From assembly GCA_021776775.1 (NCBI GenBank), contig JAJFFE010000162.1, positions 1 to 35,754 of the forward strand: a stretch of 35,754 nucleotides of DNA, in the 5' to 3' direction. Numbering within the stretch: position 1 is the first letter of the stretch; each line of letters starts with the position of its first letter. Position numbers and translations under genes: made by a program. Origin of the DNA: Planctomycetota bacterium (GTDB lineage Bacteria > Planctomycetota > UBA8108 > UBA1146 > JAJFFE01). The notes under the pieces are model-generated. The model did not search any database, had not been told where the DNA came from, and worked only from the letters and a program-made list of their open reading frames with translations. Positions 18,296 through 28,282 of the stretch are shown here, piece by piece.

Positions 18296-20884
18296 TCACT
18301 CGCTCTTCGCCTTCGCGTCCCGGCTCTGCTTCACGCCGGGCGGCACCGCTCGGTCTTGTGCTTCTCGAAATCGTGCGTCGACCTGAGCGAACCGCGCTCG
18401 AAGGCGTTGCACGCCGACCCGCCCCGCCTCCAGATCTCCGGCCTTCTTCCTGAGGTCCACGACGCTCGACTCGAGCGCGAGCTCTCGGCGCTCGATTTCG
18501 GCCGGCCACGCCGCGGCAGTGGCATCGAGTTTGGCGAGCGCAGCCACGGCGGCAAGCTGGACCGATTCGTCGGCAGAGACTTGCACGCGGTGCGCATCGA
18601 GAACCCCTTGGGCGGCGTCCCGATCTCGACCGAGCGCTTCGACCGTCGACTGAGCGTGCATCACTGCGTCGCGCAACGCTTCGTTTTCAGCATCAGCTTC
18701 GGCGCGCTGAGTGACGCTCGCCAGCAGAGCCTTCGCCGCGTCGTACAACGCGACTCGCTTGTCGAGTTGATCCCGCAGCGCCCCGAGCTCTTGATTCGCA
18801 GCGGTGCAGGTAGCGGTCGCCATCGCGATTCGAGCCTCGTGTTGCGCCCGGTCCCCCGGAAGATCACTAGCCCATCGGGTTGCGTCACTCAACTCGCGTT
18901 GGCGCGCGTCGACCAGCAACTGCTTCGCGTCGTGCTCTTCCTGCAACAATGCGAGCCCCGCCTCCGCCGACTCGACCTCGTCGCGTGCCCGCAGCCGAGC
19001 GACGTTGATGGCAGCGGCCTCCCACCGAGACAATCGCCGTTTGCAATCCGCCACCGACCGTCGTGCAAGTTCCGCCGCGGCAGCTGCTTTCTTCGCGGCC
19101 AGCTCTGACTCGGAACGCGACCGGCCAAGCTCGACCAACGGCGCTTCCGCCGCCGCGAGCGCCGTCTTGGCCGCAGTCTCCTCGGCCGAAGTGACGTCGC
19201 GTAGCGCTGCCGCCGGAACCGAGAGTCCGCGTTGCGTCTCGAGCAAGCCGGAGACGTCGGCGCCCTGTTCCGCGACGGCCACGGCCGCGGTAATCGCCGA
19301 CTGAATCGCCGCCAACAACGCCTCGGACTTCTCCAGACGAAGACGAGCCCCCTCGTGGTCAGCCAACGCGCCATCGCGAACCTTGGTGAACTTGGCGAGT
19401 TCGGCGGCTCGACCTACGTCTAGCCGCTCGGCCTCCGCGCGTTTGCTGTCGCGACTCTTGAACTCTTTACTCGCCACGGACAGCTCCTTGGCGACCGCCA
19501 TGGAACGCGCGGCGATCGTCGGCGGCGCGGGCACGATCTTTCCGACCGCGACGGCATCTTTCTCGCTCCAAACCACGACCTGCCCGGCCCAATCGCTGCC
19601 GATCACCCGCGTACCGGACTCATCAAACCGAGCGCGAGTTGCAATGTCGGTTAGCCCCAGGAACGCGCGAATCCCCTTGCCGCTGGCCTGCCACGTCTTC
19701 ACGACCTGGTCACGCCCCGCGGTAACCAACCGACCGTCCGCGGCGAACGCGATCGATGTCATCCCGGGCTCGTGCGCCTTCCACTTTTTGATCACCGCCC
19801 CGTTGTTCATGTTCCACAGCAACGCCTGGCCACCGGAGCCGGCGGTCGCGACGACGTCGGAATCCGCCCGCCAACACACCTCGGCGATACCGGTGTCGTG
19901 CCCACGAAGATCATGAAACAACTGACGACTGAACGACTCCCACACGAACAATCCGCCGCCGCGATCCGCAGTCGCCAAGAGCACACCGTCGGGACTGTAC
20001 TGAATCCCCGTGATCCACTCCGCATGCTTGCGAATCGTGTCGACTCTCTCGCCGGTGGCCGTGGAGTAGATGTGGACGAGTTTCGACGCTCCGCCCAGCG
20101 CAATCTCAGTTTGGTCCGGACTGATGTCGGCCGCCATCACCGCGTCGAGTTCGTCGCCGACTTCACACACACGCCGACTCGTCTCGACATCCCAAACGAC
20201 GACTCGCCCCGAGTGGCCGGCACGCCCCCCACCGGCCAACAGTAACGTCCCGCTGCGACTGAACCGTAGGACCTGCGGGGTGCCTTCCGGAAACGGGAGA
20301 ACCGCGATCAGATCCAATCCCGCCGTGTGATAGACCAGTACCTGTTGGCGCGCCCCGACTGCCAGCAGTGGTGCCCACGGAGCGCACGCCATCGCCGTGA
20401 CCGTGCCCGGCCGCTCGAGCGCGACCGTCGGTTCGAGCAAACTGTCGATCGGCATGCACGGGGGCCCGTCGGGACGCCCGCTCGGAACGTCACTCAACCC
20501 CGCGACGCTCGACTTCTTCTTGTGGATGGCCTTGGCGCCGCTGCGCTCGACGAGCCCGCCTTCGATCCAAGCCCGAACGATCGCTAATTGTGACTCGGCG
20601 ATCTTTGGTTGATCGGGCGGCATGGTCGGCTTCTCGGCGTGCGTGATGACTTGGTACAGAATGCTGTCATCCAAGTCGCCGGCGGCGACGATGTCTGCGT
20701 CCAGGATCGCCGAGTACACGCTCAAGTCGATGTCGGCCCGCTTCTTTTCCGTGTTGTGACAACTCAGGCAGTGGTCACGAAACACGGGGAGGACGTCGTC
20801 TTCGAACGTGACGACATCAGCTCCCGCTAATGCCGCGGCGAAAACGGTGCAAAGACCGACCATCATGAATAGTGTTATGCGCAT
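18296..20884 (-). CDS. PSCyt1-type cytochrome with WD40 repeats and long coiled coil
   Basis: An 862-residue exported protein. Signal peptide at 1-22; the PSCyt1 cytochrome c-like domain has CLSCH at 39-43 and the distal MPPDQP (about 88-93), which can supply the axial methionine. WD40 repeats forming a propeller run from about 158 to 455 (ISPDQTEIALGG, YSPDGVLLATAD, FAADGRLVTAGRDQVVKTW). The C-terminal 400 residues are a continuous Ala/Glu/Arg-rich coiled coil. The gene is third in the operon after the DUF1501 and PPC/PSD1 genes, 35 bases behind the latter. Such cytochrome-WD40 proteins are a planctomycete hallmark with no established substrate. The very long coiled coil suggests assembly or a structural spacer role. 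Confidence 0.9.
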   Translation of the reverse strand: MRITLFMMVGLCTVFAAALAGADVVTFEDDVLPVFRDHCLSCHNTEKKRADIDLSVYSAILDADIVAAGDLDDSILYQVITHAEKPTMPPDQPKIAESQLAIVRAWIEGGLVERSGAKAIHKKKSSVAGLSDVPSGRPDGPPCMPIDSLLEPTVALERPGTVTAMACAPWAPLLAVGARQQVLVYHTAGLDLIAVLPFPEGTPQVLRFSRSGTLLLAGGGRAGHSGRVVVWDVETSRRVCEVGDELDAVMAADISPDQTEIALGGASKLVHIYSTATGERVDTIRKHAEWITGIQYSPDGVLLATADRGGGLFVWESFSRQLFHDLRGHDTGIAEVCWRADSDVVATAGSGGQALLWNMNNGAVIKKWKAHEPGMTSIAFAADGRLVTAGRDQVVKTWQASGKGIRAFLGLTDIATRARFDESGTRVIGSDWAGQVVVWSEKDAVAVGKIVPAPPTIAARSMAVAKELSVASKEFKSRDSKRAEAERLDVGRAAELAKFTKVRDGALADHEGARLRLEKSEALLAAIQSAITAAVAVAEQGADVSGLLETQRGLSVPAAALRDVTSAEETAAKTALAAAEAPLVELGRSRSESELAAKKAAAAAELARRSVADCKRRLSRWEAAAINVARLRARDEVESAEAGLALLQEEHDAKQLLVDARQRELSDATRWASDLPGDRAQHEARIAMATATCTAANQELGALRDQLDKRVALYDAAKALLASVTQRAEADAENEALRDAVMHAQSTVEALGRDRDAAQGVLDAHRVQVSADESVQLAAVAALAKLDATAAAWPAEIERRELALESSVVDLRKKAGDLEAGRVGVQRLRARFAQVDARFREAQDRAVPPGVKQSRDAKAKSE

Positions 20885-20891
20885 GACACTT

Positions 20892-20915
20892 TTCTTCAGT
20901 TCTTCAGTTCAACAG
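20892..20915. repeat. Three tandem 8-base repeats ahead of the PSCyt1-WD40 gene
   Basis: TTCTTCAG-TTCTTCAG-TTCAACAG on the plus strand. In the mRNA of the minus-strand operon it reads as a purine-rich run CTGAAGAA repeated just before ATG 20884. It occupies most of the 35-base spacer and may serve as a weak ribosome loading site. Confidence 0.5.
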
Positions 20916-20919
20916 TGCA

Positions 20920-23900
20920 TCAGTGGTTGAAAATGAATTCCTTAGAGTTCAGAACCGCCCAGAATATGTCTTCGAGGACTTCTTGCGTGTTGTCGGTTCC
21001 GGTCAGCGCCGGGTCGAGCTTCGCCCAATCGGCGTCGTCGGGTTCTCTTGCGAAACAACGAACGTAAATTTCGCTGACGATATCTCGCGCACTCTTGCCC
21101 TCCGCCAACCGCGTGGGGATCAACTTCCCCTCGCGGATCTTTCGATCCACGGTTTCACCGTTGAGGAGATGTAGCGCTTGCGACAGGTTCGGCTCCATTT
21201 TGACCTCACACGAACAGACCGTCTCGCGGGTCGCGCGACCGAAGGTGGTGAGGAAGTAGTTGGAGGTACGACCGTCTGCAATCTGCACGGCGCGCGCTCC
21301 GAGCGGCAAGCCGGGGAACTTGTTCTGCGTGTCGGTCACTTGGGTGACACAGTCGAGCAACACTTCGGCGCGAATCCGGCGAATCGACTGCTTGGAAAAG
21401 TCGCGTCGATCGAGCCGATTTGTGTCGTTGGCCCGAGTCGCGAGCTGATACGTCCGAGAGACGCAAATGTCCCGCACGAGCTTCTTGAAGTCGTATCGGT
21501 ATTCGGTGAACCGTGAGGATAGCGCGCCGAGAAGTTCCGGGTTCGACGGCGGATTGCTCACCCGAACGTCGTCGACCTGCTCGACAATACCGCGACCGAA
21601 GAAGTGCGCCCAAACGACATTCGCCAGATTCTTGGCGAAGAACGGGTTCTCGGAAGCAGTGATCCAGTCCGCGAGTATTTGCCGACGGTCCTTGCCGCGA
21701 ACATTGGGCACCGCGCCGCCGAGAAACTTCGGAGGCATGTCTCGCTTCGTCACCGGATGCTTCACCTCGCCCCGGCCACGGTTGTAGACAATGGTTTCGC
21801 GGGGGTCCTCACCCTTCTTGCGGCCGATCTGACCAAAGAACGCAACGAATCCGTAGTAGTCGTTTTGTGTCCACCGATCGAACGGGTGGTTGTGACACTG
21901 CGCGCACTGCACACGCATGCCGAGGAAAACCTGGGCGACGTTCTCGGCGACCTTCAGCGTGTCGCGCTCAATCTGGTAGTAGTTCGTGGCTGGATTCTTG
22001 AACGTACCCCCAGTGGCGCCGAGCAACTCGCGCACGATCTCGTTCATGGGAACGTTGCTCGCCAACTTCTCCTCGAGCCACTTGAAGTAGAGGAGGGTCG
22101 CTTTGTAGCTGACTTCTCGGGTAGATCGAATCTGCAGTAACTCGGCAAACTTCATCACCCACAGCTCGACGAACTCTTTGCGAGAAAGCAACTCGTCCAC
22201 GAGTCGTTCTCGTTTGTCGGGCGCGGAGTCAGAGCAGAACTGTTCGAAGTCGGCTACCGTCGGCAACTGCCCAATGATGTCGATTGTCGCTCGCCGTAAG
22301 AACTCGGAGTCACTGCAGAGCTCCGACGGCGTGTATCGCAACTTCCGAAGCTTGGCGTAGACGTGAGTGTCGACGTAGTTGTTCTCGGCAATATCGGGGA
22401 AGGCCGCGTCGCTATCCGCCGGCACGACGAGAATCTGCGACCCGACAGTGAAGGTGTCGAAACGCGCCATGACGAACGCTTCACCGCGCTGCCCCGCGGT
22501 CACCAGGCCCGCGCCATCGATCTTCGCCACGCTGTCGTCGCTCGAGAAGAATGCTGCAAGCGAAGAGATATCGCGATCGCTACCGTCCGAGTAGCGCGCG
22601 ACAGCGACGAGTTGCTGCGTCCCGGCGGAACCTTCGATCACTGCCTGCGTCGGCGTCAGTTCGATCCCCACCACGATCGGAAGATCACTGGGATCACTCG
22701 GCGCTCCCGCTTCGATCCACTCGACCAGGGTAGAACACAGTTCGGAATTGGCGACGAACCGCTGCCCCCCGGTGTGAGGAACGGCTCCGACCGCCTTCTC
22801 GACCAGAAGACTTCCACGCGGCGCCGACACATCGACGCGTCGCCCGGGGAACTCGCGAGTGATGCGATCGTAGTCACCGGCCGGGTCGTAGCCGAACAGC
22901 GAGAGGCGAAAGCCATCCTTGCCGCGGGCCGCGCCGTGACAACTTCCGGAGTTACACCCGGCCTTCATGAAGATCGGCATCACATCGGAACCGAACCGAA
23001 TCGGAGGATCGACCGTCGCATTGGTGACAACGACGGGAACTTCGCACCGTTCGCCACGGACCTCGACGATCAACACACTCTGACCGTCGGACAACGGCGT
23101 CAACGTCGCCCCGTCGAGCTTGGCCACCGGCTCGGCGAGAGTCATCGTCGCTTCGGCCGTAACGTCCACGGTGGTGCCGTCGGCGAGCCTCGCTTGCGCG
23201 ACGATGGATTGACGATCTCGCCCACCGCTCAACTCGATTGTGTTCGGATAGACGTGCAACGCCGCAATCGCACGACCGGGATCTTCCGCTTCGACGACGG
23301 GAACCGAGACAAGATACGCGGTCATGGCGAGCAGGCCGTGACGCACCCAAGCTCGCCAAGTGGTCGTCGCCGCGCTGCGTTGGACGCCAGCGGACTTCTT
23401 GCCGACTGGCGCCGACTCCTCAGCCGCGGAGCGCTCCTCCTTCGATTTGGATTCGGTGGAAGTGGACTCGGAGTTGGCTTTGGAGTTGGACGTGGCTTCG
23501 GTAGCCTCGGCGTCGTCTCCGACCGCGGTCGCTCCGGACTGAGCGTCGTCGTTAGCCGCCTCTTTGCGTGCCGCGTGTTCCTTACGAAGCTTCTCCAGCC
23601 GCGACAAGCGAGGCTCCTTCTTCGCGGCCACGTCAGCGGCCGAGTCTGCGGGCTTGGGTTTCGGCTTCGGCTTCTGCGCAACGATCTTCTTCTTCGCCGG
23701 CGGGTCGATCCGGAGCACGACTCGGCCCGGACTGTGATGAAGAATGGTGCTCTTCTCGTTCGGGACGTGCGTCCGAACGAACAACGTCTTGTGACGTCCG
23801 ATCGGACTCTTGCCGGTGGTCTCGATCGGGAACACCAACTCGGTCACACCGCTCTCGAACTCGATCTCACGGGTGGTGCAGTGCGCCGGCAGGCCGACCA

Positions 23901-26031
23901 GCTGCGCGCGAGCCTTTCCAGAGAATTTCTTTTTCACTCCGACCTTGCACACGACCTCGGTTGGCTTGCCGCGCTCGACCGCGGTCATCTCGACAGCGAC
24001 GTCGACATGCCGCTCTTCGACCCTCAACGTCGCAAGCTGAGTCGATACCGTCAGGGGGCCGGCGACACTCGCGGTTCCGATGACGACAATCTTCCACTCG
24101 CGCAGCTCGGCGCGCTCATTCGCGTTGATCCAAATACGGCCCTCATTCTTGCCCTTCGCGATCTTGACGTTGCGAGCCGCGCCAACTCCGGGCGGACTGA
24201 AGAGCATGTTGAGCGTGATCGAGCCGTCGAACCCCTCGCGACGCTCGGCGATGACGCGAAGGTTCATTCCGCCGCCGCGCACCAGCGGGACCGCGGGCTC
24301 CTCGAGCCGCAACGCAAACGGCGCCTCCTCGGTCACGGCGACGGCGAGAGCGTCGACGTGTCCCCGGTAGTAAATCGTGTTGTTCGGTTCAGCACGCACG
24401 AAGTCAGCGCTCTGGTAGTACGGTCCTTCGATGTTGCGCTTCGAGTCGACATGGCGCGCCTTGACTGGCACCACCGTCGCTCCGAGCGGCGCATCGGGCG
24501 CTGCCTCGAACACGACAGGCACCGTCGTCTGGCTGTTGGCCATCGCTTCGTGATCGACGGTGACACCCTGAGTAATACCATCGAACGAGAAGGTCAGCGG
24601 GCCGCCGAAGTTCTGCCGGTTGGCTCGGATCAACGTTGCGAATCGGTTTCCGCGCGGAACCGCGATCGCTTGTCGATCTTGCGCGTAACGTCGAACTTGC
24701 GGAAGCGTCACGGAAAGCTTCGGTTCCGAACGAGTCACTTCCAACCGGTAGACGTATTGAGCCCCGCCCGACTGAAGGTGGTCCCGCACTCTCAGAAGAA
24801 ACTCGGCGCTAGCCGGAGCTTTCCAGCGCAAGTAGCTGTCGGGACCATTGGAGTCGTCATTCCCGGCGAGGTACTTGCCATTCCCATCGAACACGTGAAT
24901 GACGGAATCGAGCGGTGAGTTCACGCGACGGGCGAACACGCGAAGGTCGTAGGTAACGTTCTTTTCGGCTTTGAATCGGTACCAGTCGTTGTCACGAACT
25001 TTTTCGACAATGCCGTTGAGAGCGAACGGGACGCTCTGCTCGACCACTGACTGGGGCTTCTTGCGATTGTCGTTGGGTTCCGTTTCAAGCACGTTGGGAA
25101 GCGGCGAGATACGAAACGAGTTGCCCGACGGTGGCGTCAGTCCTGCGTCTTCGATGAAGATCTCGCCGACGCGGTCGCTGCGCGGACGTTCATGGGGAAC
25201 GACGACACTCGCCTGCAGGTCGCCGGTCGGATCGCCGATCATGCGCAGCTCGACGGTATCTCCCGCCTTGCCGCCCGGCGGAAATGCCACCAACGGTCGC
25301 GGATGATGGCCGACGTGCAGACGGTACCGGTGCCGCTTGCTGCCCCGGTACGACGCACTTCGTAACTGGATGACGTACCGGCCATCTTCAGGAGCGACGA
25401 TCCCAGCCACCGGATCTTGGACGAGCAGCGCGGAATCATCACACGCACTGAGTTCGAAGCGGCGGGCGTCGAGGATGGCGAGATAGGGATCGAACATGAC
25501 TCCACCGAGTCGAATCCCCTCGACCTCGGCGGTGATGCGGTCACCCCTCTTCGCCTCGACGACGAAGTGGTCGACATCTTCGTTGTCGACAAAGCCTTCG
25601 ACCGTGACGCCGAACGCGACCGGCTGAGGCTCCTGAAAACTCGAGTTGGGCTCTTTCTCTTTGACGGTGGGGTACGGGCCCACCCAGAAGGTGAAGAAGC
25701 TCGACAGTCCCGAGCGAGTTCGCACGCGTAACGAGTGCTCACCCAACCGACAGTCGGGTGCGATTCGAATTGTGGCGTCGACCTTCTTAGCGTCGACGAC
25801 CTTCAGCTCCACCGTCTCGAGCCCGGGTGTGTAGTAAACGATCGCCACCGCGTCTGCCAATCGGTCGCCGTGCAAGCGTACCGATGCGTCGGTACCGCGT
25901 TGCGCTCCGCGCGGGAGCACCTGACGGAGTACCGGTTCTGCCCCGAACAGTGACCCCGACCCGGACGGCAACACCATGAACAGCAGCGCGACGCACGCCA
26001 GAACAAGCTGAACCAACCGTGCGGCCCTCAT
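20920..26031 (-). CDS. Giant fusion: PPC-domain protein joined to PSCyt2 (DUF1549)/PSD1 (DUF1553) protein
   Basis: A 1703-residue exported protein. Signal peptide at 1-31, an IPT/TIG-like region (about 33-115), and two PPC domains introduced by EKEPNSSFQEP (about 126) and ETEPNDNRKKP (about 315). More beta domains run to about 780. A linker with KPKPKPKP and a Ser/Glu/Lys-rich stretch (about 785-890) leads to a second hydrophobic segment around Met903 (GLLAMTAYLVSVPVVEA), which looks like a former signal peptide. A planctomycete PSCyt2 protein then follows: Big-2-like domains, a heme-type motif CNSGSCH starting at Cys1026, DUF1549, CAQCH at 1376-1380 and DUF1553 to the end. The ATG overlaps the stop of the DUF1501 gene by four bases (ATGA). 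The two halves are usually separate genes. An internal start at GTG about 23349 or ATG 23325 is a possible alternative. Confidence 0.9.
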   Translation of the reverse strand: MRAARLVQLVLACVALLFMVLPSGSGSLFGAEPVLRQVLPRGAQRGTDASVRLHGDRLADAVAIVYYTPGLETVELKVVDAKKVDATIRIAPDCRLGEHSLRVRTRSGLSSFFTFWVGPYPTVKEKEPNSSFQEPQPVAFGVTVEGFVDNEDVDHFVVEAKRGDRITAEVEGIRLGGVMFDPYLAILDARRFELSACDDSALLVQDPVAGIVAPEDGRYVIQLRSASYRGSKRHRYRLHVGHHPRPLVAFPPGGKAGDTVELRMIGDPTGDLQASVVVPHERPRSDRVGEIFIEDAGLTPPSGNSFRISPLPNVLETEPNDNRKKPQSVVEQSVPFALNGIVEKVRDNDWYRFKAEKNVTYDLRVFARRVNSPLDSVIHVFDGNGKYLAGNDDSNGPDSYLRWKAPASAEFLLRVRDHLQSGGAQYVYRLEVTRSEPKLSVTLPQVRRYAQDRQAIAVPRGNRFATLIRANRQNFGGPLTFSFDGITQGVTVDHEAMANSQTTVPVVFEAAPDAPLGATVVPVKARHVDSKRNIEGPYYQSADFVRAEPNNTIYYRGHVDALAVAVTEEAPFALRLEEPAVPLVRGGGMNLRVIAERREGFDGSITLNMLFSPPGVGAARNVKIAKGKNEGRIWINANERAELREWKIVVIGTASVAGPLTVSTQLATLRVEERHVDVAVEMTAVERGKPTEVVCKVGVKKKFSGKARAQLVGLPAHCTTREIEFESGVTELVFPIETTGKSPIGRHKTLFVRTHVPNEKSTILHHSPGRVVLRIDPPAKKKIVAQKPKPKPKPADSAADVAAKKEPRLSRLEKLRKEHAARKEAANDDAQSGATAVGDDAEATEATSNSKANSESTSTESKSKEERSAAEESAPVGKKSAGVQRSAATTTWRAWVRHGLLAMTAYLVSVPVVEAEDPGRAIAALHVYPNTIELSGGRDRQSIVAQARLADGTTVDVTAEATMTLAEPVAKLDGATLTPLSDGQSVLIVEVRGERCEVPVVVTNATVDPPIRFGSDVMPIFMKAGCNSGSCHGAARGKDGFRLSLFGYDPAGDYDRITREFPGRRVDVSAPRGSLLVEKAVGAVPHTGGQRFVANSELCSTLVEWIEAGAPSDPSDLPIVVGIELTPTQAVIEGSAGTQQLVAVARYSDGSDRDISSLAAFFSSDDSVAKIDGAGLVTAGQRGEAFVMARFDTFTVGSQILVVPADSDAAFPDIAENNYVDTHVYAKLRKLRYTPSELCSDSEFLRRATIDIIGQLPTVADFEQFCSDSAPDKRERLVDELLSRKEFVELWVMKFAELLQIRSTREVSYKATLLYFKWLEEKLASNVPMNEIVRELLGATGGTFKNPATNYYQIERDTLKVAENVAQVFLGMRVQCAQCHNHPFDRWTQNDYYGFVAFFGQIGRKKGEDPRETIVYNRGRGEVKHPVTKRDMPPKFLGGAVPNVRGKDRRQILADWITASENPFFAKNLANVVWAHFFGRGIVEQVDDVRVSNPPSNPELLGALSSRFTEYRYDFKKLVRDICVSRTYQLATRANDTNRLDRRDFSKQSIRRIRAEVLLDCVTQVTDTQNKFPGLPLGARAVQIADGRTSNYFLTTFGRATRETVCSCEVKMEPNLSQALHLLNGETVDRKIREGKLIPTRLAEGKSARDIVSEIYVRCFAREPDDADWAKLDPALTGTDNTQEVLEDIFWAVLNSKEFIFNH

Positions 26032-27383
26032 GCGAGCAACTCCTTCACGACCGAGCCCCCGTCGACGATCTCGATCGGGCGATTCCCCGGCGCCATGAGT
26101 TCCTTGTCGGCGACGATGCCGAGCTGTCGATAGATCGTCGTCGCCAAGTCTTCGATCGCCAGTGGATCTTCCTCGACCTCCGACGAGGTCGCGTTCGACG
26201 TTCCGTAGACGTGCCCGCGACGAATGCCGCCCCCCGCGAGCACGATCGAGAACACCTTCGGGTAGTGATCACGCCCGCCGGTTGAATTGATCTTCGGCGT
26301 TCGTCCAAACTCGGTGGTCAACATGACGAGCGTCGAATCGAGCAATCCGCGCTCGTCGAGATCTCGAATCAATGTTGCGTACGCGCGATCGAACGGAGGC
26401 AACTGGCGACGCACACCGTCGGCGATGTTGTCGTGGTGGTCCCAGCCGCCGTAGTTCATGGATACGAATCGCGCTCCGGACTCGACCAGCCGCCGAGCGA
26501 GTAGCATCCGTTGGCCGGCCGCATCTCGCCCGTAACGGTCGCGCACCTTGTCCGGCTCTTTGGCCAGATCGAACGCCGCCCGTGCGTGCGGAGAGGCGAT
26601 GAGGGAGTACGCACGCTGATAGAACGTATCCATGGAGTCGAGCTCGTCCGACTCTTCAACCTCGCGGAAGTGCCCGTCGATCGCGTCGAGTAATCCCTGA
26701 CGACGCTTGAATCGCTCTTCAGTCACCCCCTCGGGCAACGACAGATCGCGAACGCGAAACCCCTTGCTCGCCGGGTCTGAGCCGAGCCCGAACGGGCCGT
26801 ACGCGGAACTAAGATAGCCACTGCCGGCGAACTCGTTGGGAACGTTCGGAATGCAGATGTAGGGGGGAAGATCTTTTCGCGGACCGAACTCGTGCGCGAC
26901 CACACTGCCAAGACTCGGGTACTGCAGGGCGGGACTCGGACGATAGCCCGTGAACATAGTGTGAGTCCCGCGCTCGTGCGCGGCCTCATTGTGAGTCATG
27001 GATCGCACGACGGTCAACTTGTCGGCGATCTTCGCCGTTTGCGGCAGGAATTCGGAGAACCGCACCCCGGTTACGTTGGTCGCGATGGATCCGAGCGGTC
27101 CGCGGTACTCGACCGGAGAGTACGGCTTGGGATCGAACGATTCCTGCGCGGCGAGTCCGCCGGGAAGGAAGATTTGAATCACCGACTTCGCGGGACCTTC
27201 GACGCTCGCGTAGTCTTTCTGATCCGCGAACGCCCGCAGACGGAAGAAGTCTCCGAGAGTCAGGCCGAGCCCCCCGACCATGCCCACCATCATGAAGTCT
27301 CGACGCGACCACGCGCGACCGAACCCGTGACACCCGCCCCTCGCGGACTGACCCTGCGAGCGGCTCTTGTTTCGTCTTCGCAT
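26028..27383 (-). CDS. DUF1501 exported protein (twin-arginine signal)
   Basis: A 451-residue protein of the DUF1501 family, structurally related to the alkaline phosphatase/sulfatase fold and paired with PSD1-type proteins in planctomycetes. It carries a twin-arginine signal (WSRRDFMMVGMVGGLGLTLG) near residues 25-44. Family blocks are visible: IQIFLPGGLAAQESFDPKP, RSMTHNEAAHERGTHTMFTG, NYGGWDHHDNIADG, TTEFGRTPKINSTGGRDHYP. The start is ATG 27383 behind GGAGGGAA; the open frame 33 codons longer has no better site. It is the first gene of the operon, translationally coupled to the giant fusion. The substrate is unknown. Confidence 0.93.
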   Translation of the reverse strand: MRRRNKSRSQGQSARGGCHGFGRAWSRRDFMMVGMVGGLGLTLGDFFRLRAFADQKDYASVEGPAKSVIQIFLPGGLAAQESFDPKPYSPVEYRGPLGSIATNVTGVRFSEFLPQTAKIADKLTVVRSMTHNEAAHERGTHTMFTGYRPSPALQYPSLGSVVAHEFGPRKDLPPYICIPNVPNEFAGSGYLSSAYGPFGLGSDPASKGFRVRDLSLPEGVTEERFKRRQGLLDAIDGHFREVEESDELDSMDTFYQRAYSLIASPHARAAFDLAKEPDKVRDRYGRDAAGQRMLLARRLVESGARFVSMNYGGWDHHDNIADGVRRQLPPFDRAYATLIRDLDERGLLDSTLVMLTTEFGRTPKINSTGGRDHYPKVFSIVLAGGGIRRGHVYGTSNATSSEVEEDPLAIEDLATTIYRQLGIVADKELMAPGNRPIEIVDGGSVVKELLA

Positions 27384-27532
27384 CAACGTTCCCTCCCTGG
27401 CGCAAGCGACCGGCGCGGCTTGCGTATGGGGAACATTGTAGACAGACCGGGCGCTCGATCGGCGGACCGATTCAAGCGGCACCGTGAATCACGGCTGGAA
27501 CGGACGCATCGCGGGACGAAACGTCGCTGGTT

Positions 27533-28156
27533 TTACGGCTTGATGGGGCTCGGTGACGCCTGCTCGAGGCGACGAAGTTCGGCCTGGATCTGGGCGGTCT
27601 TCGGGCCGTTCGGTTCGAGGTGCAGGTACTGCGACCAAGTGGCGTGCGCCATGGCCACGTCTTTCATGTCGTGCTGATAGACGATGCCGAGGTTGAACAA
27701 GCTCTGCATGTGCGTGGGATCGACTTCGCGCGCTTTCTTGAAATTGGCGATCGCCTTGTCGAACTGCTGAGTTCGGCGAAACATCACGCCTTGATCGGTC
27801 AACACGTTGGCGTCGGCGGGGTCGAGTTCTAACGCTCGGTCGTACGCCACGATCGACTCATCGTGCCGCGCCAGGTCAAAGTAGGTATGCCCGAGGTCGA
27901 CCCAACCCTTACGGTCCGTCGGGTCGGCTGCGACGCGATCCTTGAGGGCCGCTATCGCCTGCTCTTGCTGGAGCGCCTGATCGCGAGACGGCGGTCTGAC
28001 CGGCACTTGGCCGCCCATCCGATTCGAACTCGAGGTGCCCCTCCCGGCCGGCGGAACAGTCGATCCCGAGCCCAATCCGAATCGCCCGATCGCAATGCCG
28101 AGCAGCAACACGAAAACTACGATTGCGATGGCCAGCAGCCTAGTTTCGCTCTTCAC
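27533..28156 (-). CDS. Membrane-anchored TPR protein
   Basis: A 207-residue protein starting at GTG 28156 behind AAGGAG. One N-terminal transmembrane helix (about 6-27, LLAIAIVVFVLLLGIAIGRFG), a Pro/Ser/Gly-rich stalk, then three tetratricopeptide repeats between about 83 and 185 (WVDLGHTYFDLARHDESIVAYDRALELDP; QFDKAIANFKKAREVDP; LGIVYQHDMKDVAMAHATW, each given in part). It is likely a protein-protein scaffold facing the periplasm. It follows the TPR lipoprotein gene after 126 bases on the same strand, so it may share its transcript. Confidence 0.85.
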   Translation of the reverse strand: MKSETRLLAIAIVVFVLLLGIAIGRFGLGSGSTVPPAGRGTSSSNRMGGQVPVRPPSRDQALQQEQAIAALKDRVAADPTDRKGWVDLGHTYFDLARHDESIVAYDRALELDPADANVLTDQGVMFRRTQQFDKAIANFKKAREVDPTHMQSLFNLGIVYQHDMKDVAMAHATWSQYLHLEPNGPKTAQIQAELRRLEQASPSPIKP

Positions 28157-28252
28157 CGCCGAGGGCTCCTTCGTCTCAGGAATGACAGGATCCAGAAGAC
28201 TGCAACGGTACTAGAAGCCCGGCCGCGTATCCAAAGTTCCCGGTGGAAGTTT

Positions 28253-28277
28253 GAGCTCTCCGAGGATCGCGGAGCTC
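28253..28277 (-). terminator. Possible hairpin after the TPR lipoprotein gene
   Basis: GAGCTC (28253-28258) and GAGCTC (28272-28277) pair with two more pairs inside. The hairpin lies six bases after the lipoprotein stop. There is no T-run, so it may attenuate rather than terminate, or protect the mRNA end. Confidence 0.3.
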
Positions 28278-28282
28278 GCCGG

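Noticed and set aside
22363..24918. 851-residue open frame on the plus strand
   Set aside because: It lies fully antisense to the PPC/PSD1 fusion gene, whose domains are certain. It is Arg/His-rich and without domains, a common effect of codon bias in high-GC genes.
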